A DNA stretch of 64,000 nucleotides from Rothia gullae (GTDB lineage: Bacteria > Actinomycetota > Actinomycetes > Actinomycetales > Micrococcaceae). Below, in pieces: positions 27,073 to 36,800 of the stretch. The DNA lies in the NCBI RefSeq assembly GCF_024294905.1, contig NZ_JANCOC010000006.1, forward strand, positions 52,991 to 116,990, in the 5' to 3' direction. A program made the position numbers and the translations under genes. Numbering within the stretch: the stretch's first letter is position 1; each line of letters starts with the position of its first letter. The notes under the pieces are model-generated. The model made no database searches. It was given only the letters and a program-made list of their open reading frames with translations, and had not been told where the DNA came from.

Positions 27073-28182
27073 TTAGAGGAGGTTGTTTAAGCCTCGCGCC
27101 TTGACCTCACCCACAGCATCCTTGACGGTCTGTGCCTTGGAGCGCGGAGCGACCAAGAGGGCATCGGGGGTGTCCACCACAATGATGTCGTCGAGGCCAA
27201 TGATAGAGATCTTACGCTCGGTGTTTGCAACAACGATGCCGGAGCAACCGTGGTTAATGACGTTATCCTTCTCGCCGAGAATGGTCAGCTCTTCGCCGTT
27301 CTTCTCGGTGTTCAGGCGCGCCACAGCGTCGAAGTCTCCCACGTCGTCCCAGCTGAAGGAGCCGGGAACCATTGCGACGTCACCCGCGGCCGCTGCGGGC
27401 TCAGCCACAGCGTAGTCGATAGCGGTCTTCGGCAGGGTCTCCCACACGCGGTCCACAACAGCCTCACGCTCGGGGGTGTCCCAAGCGTTAGCAATTTCCA
27501 TGATGCCTGCATACAGCTCGGGCTCGTTCGCCTCGAGGTGCTTGAGCATCAGGGCTGCCGGTGCCACGAACATACCTGCGTTCCAGGTGTACTCACCGGA
27601 ATCCAGGTACTTCTGTGCGGTAGCGGTGTCCGGCTTTTCCACGAAGGTGTCCACGGCGTGAGCATTGGGAGCACCCTCGATGCCCAGGGACTCGCTGGCG
27701 TGAATGTAACCAAACGCACTGGAGGGCTCGGTGGGGGTAATGCCGATGGTGACAATCTTGCCGGTTGCCGCGGTGATGACAGCTTCGGTCACCACGCGGT
27801 GGAACTCATCCACTGGGCTGATTACGTGGTCAGCTGCGAAGGAACCGATGATGGCGTCCGGTTCGCGGCGGTGGATGATAGCGCAAGCCAGGCCGATAGC
27901 TGCAGCCGAATCCTTGGGGGAGGGCTCCAGCACCAGGTCAGCGGCACGCAGTTCAGGAATCTGCTGGGTGACCGTATTGGCGTGCGAAATGCCGGTAACT
28001 ACCATGACGGAACCGTTGCTGAGATTGATAAGACGGTCGTAGGTGTCACGCAACAGGGAATGCCCCGACGAGGTGAGGTCGAGCAGGAATTTCGGGGCAT
28101 GCGCGCGGGATAGCGGCCACAAACGCGAGCCAACACCGCCGGCGGGAATGAGCGGGCGGAATCGAGTAAGTGCAGTATTCAT
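27073..28182 (-). CDS. manC: mannose-1-phosphate guanylyltransferase
   Basis: A cytosolic nucleotidyltransferase making GDP-mannose for mannosylated lipids and glycans, about 369 residues. The GTP-binding signature PAGGVGSRLWPLSR with following PK lies at residues 11-30, and the sugar-binding VDTFVEKPD is present. The length is that of single-domain ManC without the isomerase module. The ATG at 28182 is chosen because TATTCT stands 7 nt upstream, matching other leaderless starts, and because it gives the normal short lead into the P-loop. An in-frame ATG at 28212 is an alternative. The gene diverges from sdhCDAB across a region with a DtxR/IdeR-like box. Confidence 0.9.
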   Translation of the reverse strand: MNTALTRFRPLIPAGGVGSRLWPLSRAHAPKFLLDLTSSGHSLLRDTYDRLINLSNGSVMVVTGISHANTVTQQIPELRAADLVLEPSPKDSAAAIGLACAIIHRREPDAIIGSFAADHVISPVDEFHRVVTEAVITAATGKIVTIGITPTEPSSAFGYIHASESLGIEGAPNAHAVDTFVEKPDTATAQKYLDSGEYTWNAGMFVAPAALMLKHLEANEPELYAGIMEIANAWDTPEREAVVDRVWETLPKTAIDYAVAEPAAAAGDVAMVPGSFSWDDVGDFDAVARLNTEKNGEELTILGEKDNVINHGCSGIVVANTERKISIIGLDDIIVVDTPDALLVAPRSKAQTVKDAVGEVKARGLNNLL

Positions 28183-28528
28183 CGATTCAAGAATAGCTTG
28201 TGAATTTGTCATATATCGAATTCTTTTACGTTTTGGCAGAAAGTGTCAGCGGACTCTCAGCATTGTGATGTTTGAGGTTAGGTTAAGGTAAGTTCCCCAC
28301 AAACACAGGGGAGTAGGCGGTATGGTAAGAAAAATATGCCCTAATTCACTTTTAGAAGCTGTAAAAAAACCCCGAACAGGGTGTCAATAAGCTGTGAATT
28401 TACCTGATATCTTGGAAGTAACAGACGAACAAAAGCAGTCGGCGAGCACACGGCTGTGCCTGGAAGCTGGAGCCTAAAAATGCGGTACCAGAACCCAGAC
28501 GCTCGCCGTCGCAGCAGGAGGTTATTCA
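28183..28528. other. manC-sdhC divergent regulatory region
   Basis: No gene is visible. It contains a DtxR/IdeR-like box (28273-28291), a TCCCC/GGGGA inverted repeat immediately after it, and an 8-bp stem CGGCGAGC (28440-28447) with GCTCGCCG (28501-28508) enclosing about 50 nt in the sdhC leader. Confidence 0.5.
28273..28291. promoter_or_regulatory. DtxR/IdeR-like iron box
   Basis: TGAGGTTAGGTTAAGGTAA matches 15 of 19 positions of the iron-box consensus TTAGGTTAGGCTAACCTAA. The left half is nearly perfect; the right half has most of the mismatches. It lies about 90 bp before the manC start and 240 bp before sdhC. Confidence 0.5.
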
Positions 28529-28987
28529 GTGTTGAATGGTTCTAAAGGAACCCTCTATCGCGGCCGCTGGGGCATGTGGTCCTGGGTTGCTCATCGCATT
28601 ACCGGTATCGCGATTTTCTTCTTCCTTCTTGTACACATCCTGGATACTGCCGTCGTGCGTATCTCTCCGGAGGCCTACAATGGCGTACTGAGCCTGTACA
28701 AGAACCCCATCATGGGTCTGGGCGAGACCGCGCTTGTCGCTGCCATCGTCTACCACGCGTTTAACGGTATTCGCATTATCCTCATTGACTTCTGGGGTAA
28801 GGCAACCAACTCGCACGTAGAGCACATTCAGGCGAAGAACAAGGACGGCAACGTCGAAATCAGCCAGAAGGCAACCTACACGCACATCAAGATTCTTTGG
28901 GTTGTGCTTTTCCTCTGGGCAATTACCGTTGCTGGCTTCGCCGCACGTCACCTGCCGATCGTTTTCTCGCACATGGGAGGTCACTAA
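28529..28987 (+). CDS. sdhC: succinate dehydrogenase cytochrome b subunit
   Basis: A 152-residue membrane anchor of complex II with three helices. The signature WSWVAHRITGIAIFFFLLVHILD carries the Ser/Arg of the quinone site and the His that ligates heme b. Start is GTG with AGGAGG at 7-nt spacing. It is the first gene of sdhCDAB. It passes electrons from SdhB to menaquinone in the cytoplasmic membrane. Confidence 0.95.
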   Translation: MLNGSKGTLYRGRWGMWSWVAHRITGIAIFFFLLVHILDTAVVRISPEAYNGVLSLYKNPIMGLGETALVAAIVYHAFNGIRIILIDFWGKATNSHVEHIQAKNKDGNVEISQKATYTHIKILWVVLFLWAITVAGFAARHLPIVFSHMGGH

Positions 28988-28990
28988 ACA

Positions 28991-29476
28991 ATGGCTACTC
29001 CGCTCAAGCCCCGCACCTATGTACCCCGTCTGCGTGATAACCGCATCGACGGCGTAAAGTACAACCGCTCCTCCTCCAAGCGCAACAACTTTGAGATGTT
29101 CGCTTGGCTTGGTATGCGCCTGTCCGGCGTTGTACTCGTCGTGCTGATTTTCGGCCACCTTTTCTCCAACCTCATGGTCGGCGACGGCATCCACGCCATC
29201 GACTTCGGCTTCGTGGGGGGCAAATGGGCTAACCCCTTCTGGCAGGTCTGGGATTTGCTGCTGCTCTGGCTGGCTATGTTGCACGGTGCTAACGGCATCC
29301 GCGTCATCATCGACGACTACGCTGAGAAGGACCGCCTGCGCGTTTGGCTGAAGGTCATCCTCTTCGCAGCATGCGCATTCGTCCTGCTGGTTGGTACTCT
29401 CACCATCTTCGCGTTCGACCCCTGCCCCTCCGGCGCAGCGGCTGAACTGCTCCCCAGCTTCTGTTCGGCACACTAA
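28991..29476 (+). CDS. sdhD: succinate dehydrogenase hydrophobic anchor subunit
   Basis: The second membrane anchor, 161 residues. It has three hydrophobic helices (about 45-65, 85-105, 115-140) and the conserved MLHGANGIRVIIDDY with the likely heme-ligand His. The gene starts 3 bp after the sdhC stop, so translation is probably coupled. The N-terminal ~40 residues are basic and cytosolic. Confidence 0.94.
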   Translation: MATPLKPRTYVPRLRDNRIDGVKYNRSSSKRNNFEMFAWLGMRLSGVVLVVLIFGHLFSNLMVGDGIHAIDFGFVGGKWANPFWQVWDLLLLWLAMLHGANGIRVIIDDYAEKDRLRVWLKVILFAACAFVLLVGTLTIFAFDPCPSGAAAELLPSFCSAH

Positions 29477-29527
29477 CGGCGACGTATCCGAGACAAACGA
29501 AAACATCTAAAACACAGAAAGAACATC

Positions 29528-31291
29528 ATGCAGGTACATAAGTACGATGTAGTGATTGTCGGTGCCGGTGGTGCAGGTATGCGTGCCGCCATTGAGGCTG
29601 GCCAGCGAGTTCGCACCGCGGTACTGACCAAGCTATACCCCACCCGCTCCCACACCGGCGCAGCACAGGGTGGCATGTGCGCCGCTCTGGCTAACGTTGA
29701 AGAGGACAACTGGGAGTGGCACACCTTTGACACCGTCAAGGGTGGCGACTACCTGGTTGACCAGGACGCAGCAGAAATCATGGCTAAAGAAGCTATTGAC
29801 GCTGTGCTCGACCTGGAAAAGATGGGTCTTCCCTTCAACCGAACCCCCGAAGGCCGCATTGACCAGCGCCGCTTCGGCGGTCACACCCGTGACCACGGTA
29901 AGGCTGCTGTGCGCCGCGCATGCTACGCAGCTGACCGTACCGGCCATATGATTCTGCAGACCCTCTACCAGAACTGCGTTCGTCACAATGTGGAGTTCTA
30001 CAACGAGTTCTACGTTCTCGACCTGATCCTGGTCAAGGACGAAGAGGGCAAGCCCCGCCCCGCCGGCGTTGTCTCCTACGATCTGGCAACCGGCGAGGTC
30101 CACGTCTTCCAGGCTAAGTCCGTAATCTTCGCATCCGGCGGCTGCGGCAAGATCTTCAAGACCACCTCCAACGCACACACCCTCACCGGTGACGGCATGG
30201 CTATCGCACTGCGTGCAGGTCTGCCCCTGGAGGACATGGAATTCGTTCAGTTCCACCCGACCGGCCTGGCCGGCCTGGGCATCCTCGTCACCGAGGGTGC
30301 TCGTGGTGAGGGTGGTATTCTCCGTAACGCTGACGGTGAGCGCTTCATGGAGCGCTACGCCCCCACCATTAAGGACCTCGCACCCCGCGATATCGTGGCA
30401 CGTGCAATGGCAAACGAGGTGCGTGAAGGCCGCGGCTGCGGTCCCCACAAGGACTACGTGCTGCTGGACCTGACCCACCTGGAGCCCTCCCACATCGACG
30501 AGAAGCTGCCCGATATTACCGAGTTCGCTCGTACCTACCTGGCAGTGGAACCGCACCACCAGCCCATCCCGGTGTTCCCCACCGCTCACTACGCAATGGG
30601 CGGTATCCCCACCAACAACGAGACCGAGGTCTACCGCAACAGCGAAGAGACCATCCCCGGCCTCTACGCAGCTGGTGAGGTTGCTTGCGTGTCCGTCCAC
30701 GGTGCAAACCGTCTGGGCACCAACTCCCTTCTGGACATCAACGTGTTCGGTAAGCGTGCAGGCCGCAAGGCTGCAGAGTACGCAGCATCCGCTGAGTTCG
30801 TGCCGGTTCCGGACGACGCAGCAGATCGCGTTCTCAACATGCTCAACGGCATCCTCGAAGGCAAGGGCACCGAGAAGGTCGGCGCTATCCGCGCAGACCT
30901 GCAGAAGGCTATGGAAGCCGACATGCAGGTGTTCCGTACCGACGAGACCATCCGCGCAGCACTGGCAACTATTGCTGAACTGGAAGAGCGCTACAAAAAC
31001 ATCGCCATCCAGGACAAGGGCAAGCGCTTCAACCTCGACCTCCTCGAGGCTGTTGAGCTCGGCTTCCTGATTGAGCTGGCAAAGGTCATGTCCGTTGGCG
31101 CGTTGCACCGTAAGGAATCCCGTGGTGGTCACTACCGCGAGGACTTCCCCAAGCGTGACGACGTTAACTTCATGAAGCACTCGATGGTCTATCTCGACCC
31201 CGAATCCGAGTTTGAGGGTGTCAAGGGCCTGCGATTTGATACCAAGCCCGTTGTCTACACCCGCTACGAGCCGAAGGAGCGTAAGTACTAA
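29528..31291 (+). CDS. sdhA: succinate dehydrogenase flavoprotein subunit
   Basis: The catalytic subunit of complex II, oxidising succinate to fumarate on the cytoplasmic face, 587 residues. The FAD Rossmann fold is VVIVGAGGAGMRAAIEAG (about 8-25). The covalent-FAD histidine is in SHTGAAQGGM (about 40-49), the active-site RRFGGHTRDHGKAAVRR at about 115-131, and GANRLGTNSLLD near 395. AGAAAGAAC precedes the ATG as a modest ribosome-binding site. The 51-bp gap after sdhD has no promoter that I can see. Confidence 0.98.
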   Translation: MQVHKYDVVIVGAGGAGMRAAIEAGQRVRTAVLTKLYPTRSHTGAAQGGMCAALANVEEDNWEWHTFDTVKGGDYLVDQDAAEIMAKEAIDAVLDLEKMGLPFNRTPEGRIDQRRFGGHTRDHGKAAVRRACYAADRTGHMILQTLYQNCVRHNVEFYNEFYVLDLILVKDEEGKPRPAGVVSYDLATGEVHVFQAKSVIFASGGCGKIFKTTSNAHTLTGDGMAIALRAGLPLEDMEFVQFHPTGLAGLGILVTEGARGEGGILRNADGERFMERYAPTIKDLAPRDIVARAMANEVREGRGCGPHKDYVLLDLTHLEPSHIDEKLPDITEFARTYLAVEPHHQPIPVFPTAHYAMGGIPTNNETEVYRNSEETIPGLYAAGEVACVSVHGANRLGTNSLLDINVFGKRAGRKAAEYAASAEFVPVPDDAADRVLNMLNGILEGKGTEKVGAIRADLQKAMEADMQVFRTDETIRAALATIAELEERYKNIAIQDKGKRFNLDLLEAVELGFLIELAKVMSVGALHRKESRGGHYREDFPKRDDVNFMKHSMVYLDPESEFEGVKGLRFDTKPVVYTRYEPKERKY

Positions 31292-31292
31292 A

Positions 31293-32081
31293 ATGGCTGA
31301 AAACGAACTCCCCGAACCGGAATCCGTCAAGCTGTTTGAGGGTATGACCGGCGGCGACTCCGACTCCATCCCCACCTACGATGTGGTCATCAAGATTCGT
31401 CGCTACAACCCGGAAGTTTCCTCCGAGGCGTACTGGGACGAATTCCCGCTGACCATGTACCGCACCGACCGCGTGCTCGACGCTCTGCACAAGATCAAGT
31501 GGGAAGTAGACGGCTCCGTCTCCTTCCGCCGCTCCTGCGCACACGGCATCTGCGGCTCAGACGCGATGCGCATCAACGGCCGTAACCGCCTGGCTTGCAA
31601 GACCCTGCTGAAGGACCTTGACCTGACCAAGCCGATTACCGTTGAGCCTATCAAGGGTCTGCCCTGCGAAAAGGACCTCATCGTTGACATGGAGCCCTTC
31701 TTCCAGGCATACCGCGAAATCATGCCGTTCTTCATCAACGACTCGAACGAGCCTGAGCGTGAGCGCCTGCAGACCATTGAGGACCGCGCACGTTTCGATG
31801 ACACCACCAAGTGCATCCTTTGTGCAGCATGTACCTCGTCCTGCCCGGTCTTCTGGACCGACGGTCAGTACTTCGGCCCCTCCGCTATCGTGAACGCACA
31901 CCGCTTCATCTTCGACTCGCGCGATGATGCAGGCGACCTGCGTCTGGAGATCCTCAACGACAAGGAAGGCGTATGGCGTTGCCGTACCACCTTCAACTGC
32001 ACCGAGGCTTGCCCCCGTGGCATCCAGATCACCAAGGCTATTGCCGAGGTGAAGCAGGCAATCCTGAGCCGTTCGCTCTAA
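31293..32081 (+). CDS. sdhB: succinate dehydrogenase iron-sulfur subunit
   Basis: The electron-transfer subunit of complex II, 262 residues. The 2Fe-2S ligands are in CAHGICGSDAMRINGRNRLAC (about 77-97). The 4Fe-4S/3Fe-4S ligands are in CILCAACTSSCP (about 171-182) and CRTTFNCTEACP (about 229-240). The ATG at 31293 follows the sdhA stop by one base, with GAAGGAG inside the end of sdhA; a longer frame from 31212 only overlaps sdhA. A hairpin at 32118-32154 ends the operon. Confidence 0.97.
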   Translation: MAENELPEPESVKLFEGMTGGDSDSIPTYDVVIKIRRYNPEVSSEAYWDEFPLTMYRTDRVLDALHKIKWEVDGSVSFRRSCAHGICGSDAMRINGRNRLACKTLLKDLDLTKPITVEPIKGLPCEKDLIVDMEPFFQAYREIMPFFINDSNEPERERLQTIEDRARFDDTTKCILCAACTSSCPVFWTDGQYFGPSAIVNAHRFIFDSRDDAGDLRLEILNDKEGVWRCRTTFNCTEACPRGIQITKAIAEVKQAILSRSL

Positions 32082-32117
32082 TCTGAGGACGCGGTATCAG
32101 CTGATACAGCATTGACG

Positions 32118-32154
32118 ATTCAAGCCGTCACCCACACCGGGTGGCGGCTTGAAT
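32118..32154 (+). terminator. terminator of sdhCDAB
   Basis: ATTCAAGCCG (32118-32127) pairs with CGGCTTGAAT (32145-32154), with an inner CACCC/GGGTG stem and a TGTTTG tail. Confidence 0.85.
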
Positions 32155-32309
32155 TGTTTGACAGAAAAGTCTGATGGAAATGATTGAGCAGAGCATTTTC
32201 GGGGGCTTTGGCGTGCATAAAAACTCTTCACAATCTGTCATAAAGTCATAGATATTCTCGAGTGCTGTCAGATAGGGGCAGCGGGTAGGTAAACCTCGGC
32301 GGGCGGCGT

Positions 32310-32315
32310 TATTCT
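32310..32315 (+). promoter_or_regulatory. -10 box of leaderless M20 gene
   Basis: TATTCT lies 7 nt before the ATG at 32323, and no Shine-Dalgarno fits between them. No clear -35 box is visible. Confidence 0.45.
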
Positions 32316-32322
32316 ACTGTGT

Positions 32323-33573
32323 ATGGTTTTCGCTAATTCTCGCTACGATTTGTCCACCCCCGTCTTTGACGACTGGGTGGAGCGTATGATGGGTACTCTC
32401 GTGCAGTTCCGCCGCGAGGTGCACGCCAACCCGGAGCTTTCCTTCCGCGAAGTGGTGACCACTGAGCGTCTCATGAATCGACTGCGAGAAGCCGGCATGA
32501 ACCCCGTTGCTTGCGAAGGCACCGGCTGCTACGTCGATATCGGAAGCGGCCCCTTCGCCGTGGCTCTGCGCGCCGATATTGATGCTCTGCCCATTGTTGA
32601 GCAGACCGGTCTGCCCTACGCTTCTACCGTGCCCGGTGTGATGCACGCCTGCGGCCACGATATTCACCAGACGGTAATGCTCGGTGTGGCGCTGGCACTG
32701 CACGAGCTGAACGAGAAGACCCCGCTGGGTCGTAGCGTCCGTATTCTCTTCCAGCCCGCTGAGGAACAGCTGCCCGGCGGTGCAGTGCAGATGATTTCGC
32801 AGGGTTTGCTGAAGGACATTCCGCGTGCCTTTGCCCTGCACTGCGACCCGAAGGTGGACCTGGGCCAGATTGGTACCCGTATCGGTGCGATTACCAGCGC
32901 ATCCGACACCATCAAGATTCACCTGAGTGGTCACGGTGGCCACACATCTCGCCCGCACCTGACCGAAGACCTCATCTACGCCATGAGCCAGATTGCTGTG
33001 CAGGTTCCTGCCGTGCTGACCCGCCGCACCGACGTACGTTCGGGCGTGCTGGTCGCCTGGGGACAGGTCAGTGCCGGCGTTGCACCCAACGCTATCCCCG
33101 CCGAGGGCTATCTGGCGGGCACCATGCGTTGCCTGGACGTTGAGGTGTGGCGTCAGGCAGGCAACCTGCTGGACGAAGTGATTGAGCAGGTCGCCGTACC
33201 CTTCGGCGTGAATGCGCGTGTGGAGCATATCCGCGGTGTGCCGCCGGTCGTGAACACCGACCTGGAAACCACCATGCTCGAGAACGCGGCTCGCGCTGAG
33301 TTGGGCGAAGACTCGATTGTGCTGGTTGAACAGTCCATGGGAGGCGAAGACTTCGCCTGGATGCTACAGGAAGTTCCCGGCTCCATGTTCCGTCTGGGTA
33401 CCCGTGCCCCCGGTGATCCCACCTATGATTTGCATCAGGGTGATTACGCCCCGAGCGAGCAGGCGATTGGTATTGGTGTGCGTGTTATGGCGGCAACCGC
33501 GCTACGCGCCGTCCGTTTTGAGTTGGCGAAGGCTGCGAAGGCGGCGAACCCCATCCGCGATGAGGCACGCTAA
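32323..33573 (+). CDS. M20-family amidohydrolase
   Basis: A 416-residue cytosolic metal-dependent hydrolase of the AmhX/hippurate hydrolase/IAA-amino-acid hydrolase branch. Metal ligands and motifs are in order: ALRADIDALP (about 85-94), GVMHACGHDIH (about 105-115), AEEQLPGGA (about 146), a His in ALHCDP, and GGEDFAWMLQ near 345. The dimerisation domain with GHGGHTSRP is intact. Probable activity is removal of an acyl group from N-acyl amino acids. It is monocistronic, starting from a leaderless-type promoter and ending at a hairpin (33649-33690). Confidence 0.92.
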   Translation: MVFANSRYDLSTPVFDDWVERMMGTLVQFRREVHANPELSFREVVTTERLMNRLREAGMNPVACEGTGCYVDIGSGPFAVALRADIDALPIVEQTGLPYASTVPGVMHACGHDIHQTVMLGVALALHELNEKTPLGRSVRILFQPAEEQLPGGAVQMISQGLLKDIPRAFALHCDPKVDLGQIGTRIGAITSASDTIKIHLSGHGGHTSRPHLTEDLIYAMSQIAVQVPAVLTRRTDVRSGVLVAWGQVSAGVAPNAIPAEGYLAGTMRCLDVEVWRQAGNLLDEVIEQVAVPFGVNARVEHIRGVPPVVNTDLETTMLENAARAELGEDSIVLVEQSMGGEDFAWMLQEVPGSMFRLGTRAPGDPTYDLHQGDYAPSEQAIGIGVRVMAATALRAVRFELAKAAKAANPIRDEAR

Positions 33574-33648
33574 AGGGCTTTTCGAAAGCTTATTCTGCAG
33601 TCTTGAAGGCGCGACTCTATAGCTGCATTAAGCCTTGAAAAGTGTACA

Positions 33649-33690
33649 AGTTTCACCCCGTTACCTCTCACCGAGTAGCGGGGTGAAACT
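33649..33690 (+). terminator. terminator after the M20 gene
   Basis: AGTTTCACCCCG (33649-33660) pairs with CGGGGTGAAACT (33679-33690), with further pairing TAC/GTA inside. Confidence 0.8.
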
Positions 33691-33821
33691 CTATGCACGC
33701 GATAGAATTAAAAGGATTATGAGGACATTTGCGTCATGTTTCCGACCCCGTGCCTGCATACCTGCGGGGGATAAAGGAGGTGGCGCATCATCACACGGCG
33801 CACGCCGGAGGAGGACACCCA

Positions 33822-36800
33822 ATGAGCTTCTTTGGACTCGGCAAGAAGAAGTTGGATGAGCAATCGCGCGAAGAACAGAGCGCTGAAACTGCTAAGGTCC
33901 AGAAGGAACAGGTAAGCGAAGACGCTCCCAAGAGCGCGCGACTGAGCCAGAAGATTATGGAACAGCAGCAGTGGGAGGACTCCCTACGCCGCTTCGTGAA
34001 GTCTGAAAGCGCACGCCACCAGAACCACGATGAAGAGCAGAATGAGGAGCACCGCGCTGTTGAGGACCTCAAACGCGCCCTCTTGCACGGCGATGAGAAG
34101 GTTGAAGAATCTTCCGCTACTGATGAGCTGACTGAGGATCAGGCTGAGGAGCAGGAGCGTCGTAGCCTGCTGGCTGCGCTTGGTGCTTTCCCTCAGGAAT
34201 CTGAGGAGCCTGTTGAGGCCGATCAAGTAGCTCAGGCCCAGGACGTTGAAGAAGATGATGCTCCGGTTGCTGAGGCTGCTCAGCCCGCAACGCCCGCGTT
34301 CCTGCGCGATAACGAAGAGTCTGCAGCTGAGGATACATCTGTCGAGGCGCAGGAGCCTAAGGACGCTGCAGAGGATGCACGTTCCCAGTTTGAGGAGCAC
34401 CTGCGTGCTCTGCGTGCCCAGAAAACCAAAGATGCTGCCGCTGAGGATACTGCAGGCGAGGCAGAGGGCCGCGAAGAACTTGAGATTGTTGAGATTGTTG
34501 AGGCTGTTGTAGAAGCTTCCGAGAACAAGTCTGAGAACGCTCATTCTGTATCTGAGTCTGCAGTTGAGGAAGCATCCGCAGATACTGAGGACTCCCTGAC
34601 CGTAGAAGACATGAATGCTGCCCGCACCCGCGCCGCTGTCACAGAGGCGCAGAACGCCGGTTTGGATAATCTGGCTGCCACCTACGCTGCTCGACTGGGC
34701 ATCACCCTCAATAGCGAAGGGGAGACTTTCGGCGAGGTCGCTTCCGATGAGGTAGCCGCTGAGGATGCAGACTCCGCTGAAGCTGCCGAGGTTACTGAGC
34801 CTACCGAGGTTACTGAGCCTACCGAGGTTACTGAGGCTACTGCCGAAGCACCCGAAATTTTTGAGGCTACTGAAGCTGAAGAAACCGTTGACCTCACCGC
34901 TGTTGTAGCAGAAGCTGCTGATCCTGTTGCCGCTGTTGAAGAAGAGCCGATCGGAGCCGTCGTTGAGGCGCCCGGGCTACTGGCGGCTGAAATCGCTGAG
35001 GAAGAAAACAGTGCTGAGGTTTCCGTTGAGGCATCCGCTGAGACTGAGCTGATGGCTACGGCGGCTGTTGATGAGGAGGGCTCCGTATCTGTCTCTGACA
35101 CACTCGAAGCGGATACCACCGAGGCTGAGGGCTTCGACGCTGAAGAGGAGAACACCGCCGATCTGATCTTCGATGCCTCCGCTGTGGAAGAGCCCGCTGC
35201 GGAAGAAAACGCTGTCGAGGAAACCGCTGCGGTAGAAACGGAAAAGGAGACCCCCGCACCGGTAGCAACTGCTACCGAGGTTGAGGACTTCGTGGCTGAA
35301 GCTACCGATTCTGCGGAAGACGAACCCGCCAAGAGCTCCTCTGTAGCTCCTGCGCTTGCCGCTGTTGCTGCAGCTGCCGTTGTCTCTGCCGCAAAGGCTG
35401 AAAAGGCTGAGGAGAAGACTGAAGAGGACAGCTCTCAGAGCGTCGCGCTGACGGCAGAGGGCATCGATAAGAAGGAAGCAGAGAAGCGCAAGTCTGCTGC
35501 TCGTGAAGAGTCCGCTGAGGAGCCCGTTGCTGAGCTGAAGGACACTGAGCAGAAGGACACTGCGCAGAAGCTCAGCGAAGACGAAGCTGAACTGGTTTCC
35601 GAATCCATCATCCTGAGTGAACCCCTTGAGGGCGCGGCAACCCTGCCCGCTCTCCCCGAGCCGCGCGCTCTCTACAGCCTGGCGGAGCTCATGCGCACCC
35701 GCGGTTCGGGCACCATGAGCCTGGAGCTGCGCCAAGTTGATGAGGATATGCACTACCGTCTGCTGCACCGCGGCCGTGAGGTTGAAACCGGCATTGTCGT
35801 GCCCGGCGTTGACTGGTTTGCACCCGTTGCGGCACTGTACACCGAGGCTCAGCAGGCTGGCGCAACCTGGAACCGTGTGGCTGTCTCTTTGAAGCCGCGC
35901 CTGGGCGACGGCCTGGAGGTTCACGCATCGTACCTGAGTGCTGTGGATGGTCAGACTATTAGCGAAAGCTTCCTGCTGGAAGGTGCCGCTGTTGAGGCTA
36001 AGCCCGTTGCGATCGCTGAGGCTACCTCGCAGGATGAGCCTCAGGAAGATGCTGTTCAGACCGTTGACTCAGTTGAGGCTGACCGTGAGGCTATCGAGCG
36101 TGAGCTTGAGGCTGAACTCGCCGAGAAGCAGGCTGCGAACGAGGCTGAGGCTACTGCCGAAGTTGCTGAAGAGCCTGTAATTGAGACTGCTGAAGAGGAC
36201 GCCTCCGCGGGTCTGCTGACCGCTGTAGGTCTTGCCGCTGCCGGTACCGCTGTGGTTGGTTCTGCCGCTTCTGCACAGGAAAAGGACGACGTAGAGGAGG
36301 CTATTGAAGCTTTTGACGAGCCTGCCCAACCTGCCACCCAGCCTGCCCAGACTGAGTTTGCGCCGGTTGAAGCTGAGTTCGAGCACGACTACGAGAACGA
36401 CCCTGTCTTCGGTGCGGCTACCGTAGAGTCCGAAACTGAGAAGGCTAAAGAGTCCGTCGCTGAGGCAACCGAGGTATCCGCAGAGGGCTCTGATGAGCCC
36501 GACGAAGATATGGAAGCCGCCCTGGCTGCCATCGTTGCCAACGCTCAGAAGAAGCTGGATGCTGAGGAAGTTTTGGCTGCCGAGGAGCAGAAGGCTGCCG
36601 CCCCCGTGGTCGCAGAGTCCTTCACCCTGGACCGCACCCAGCCCGTTGAAGAAGCTGCAGAAGAGCCGGTCACAGAGAGCGCCGAAGAGCCCGCCCTGCC
36701 AGCATTCTTGGATGACTCTAAACTGCTGCCCGAGAAGGAAGCCTCCGTTGCTTCCGCTGAAGCGTCCCCCGAGGAACCTGCCCTCGTAGACGTTGAGCCT

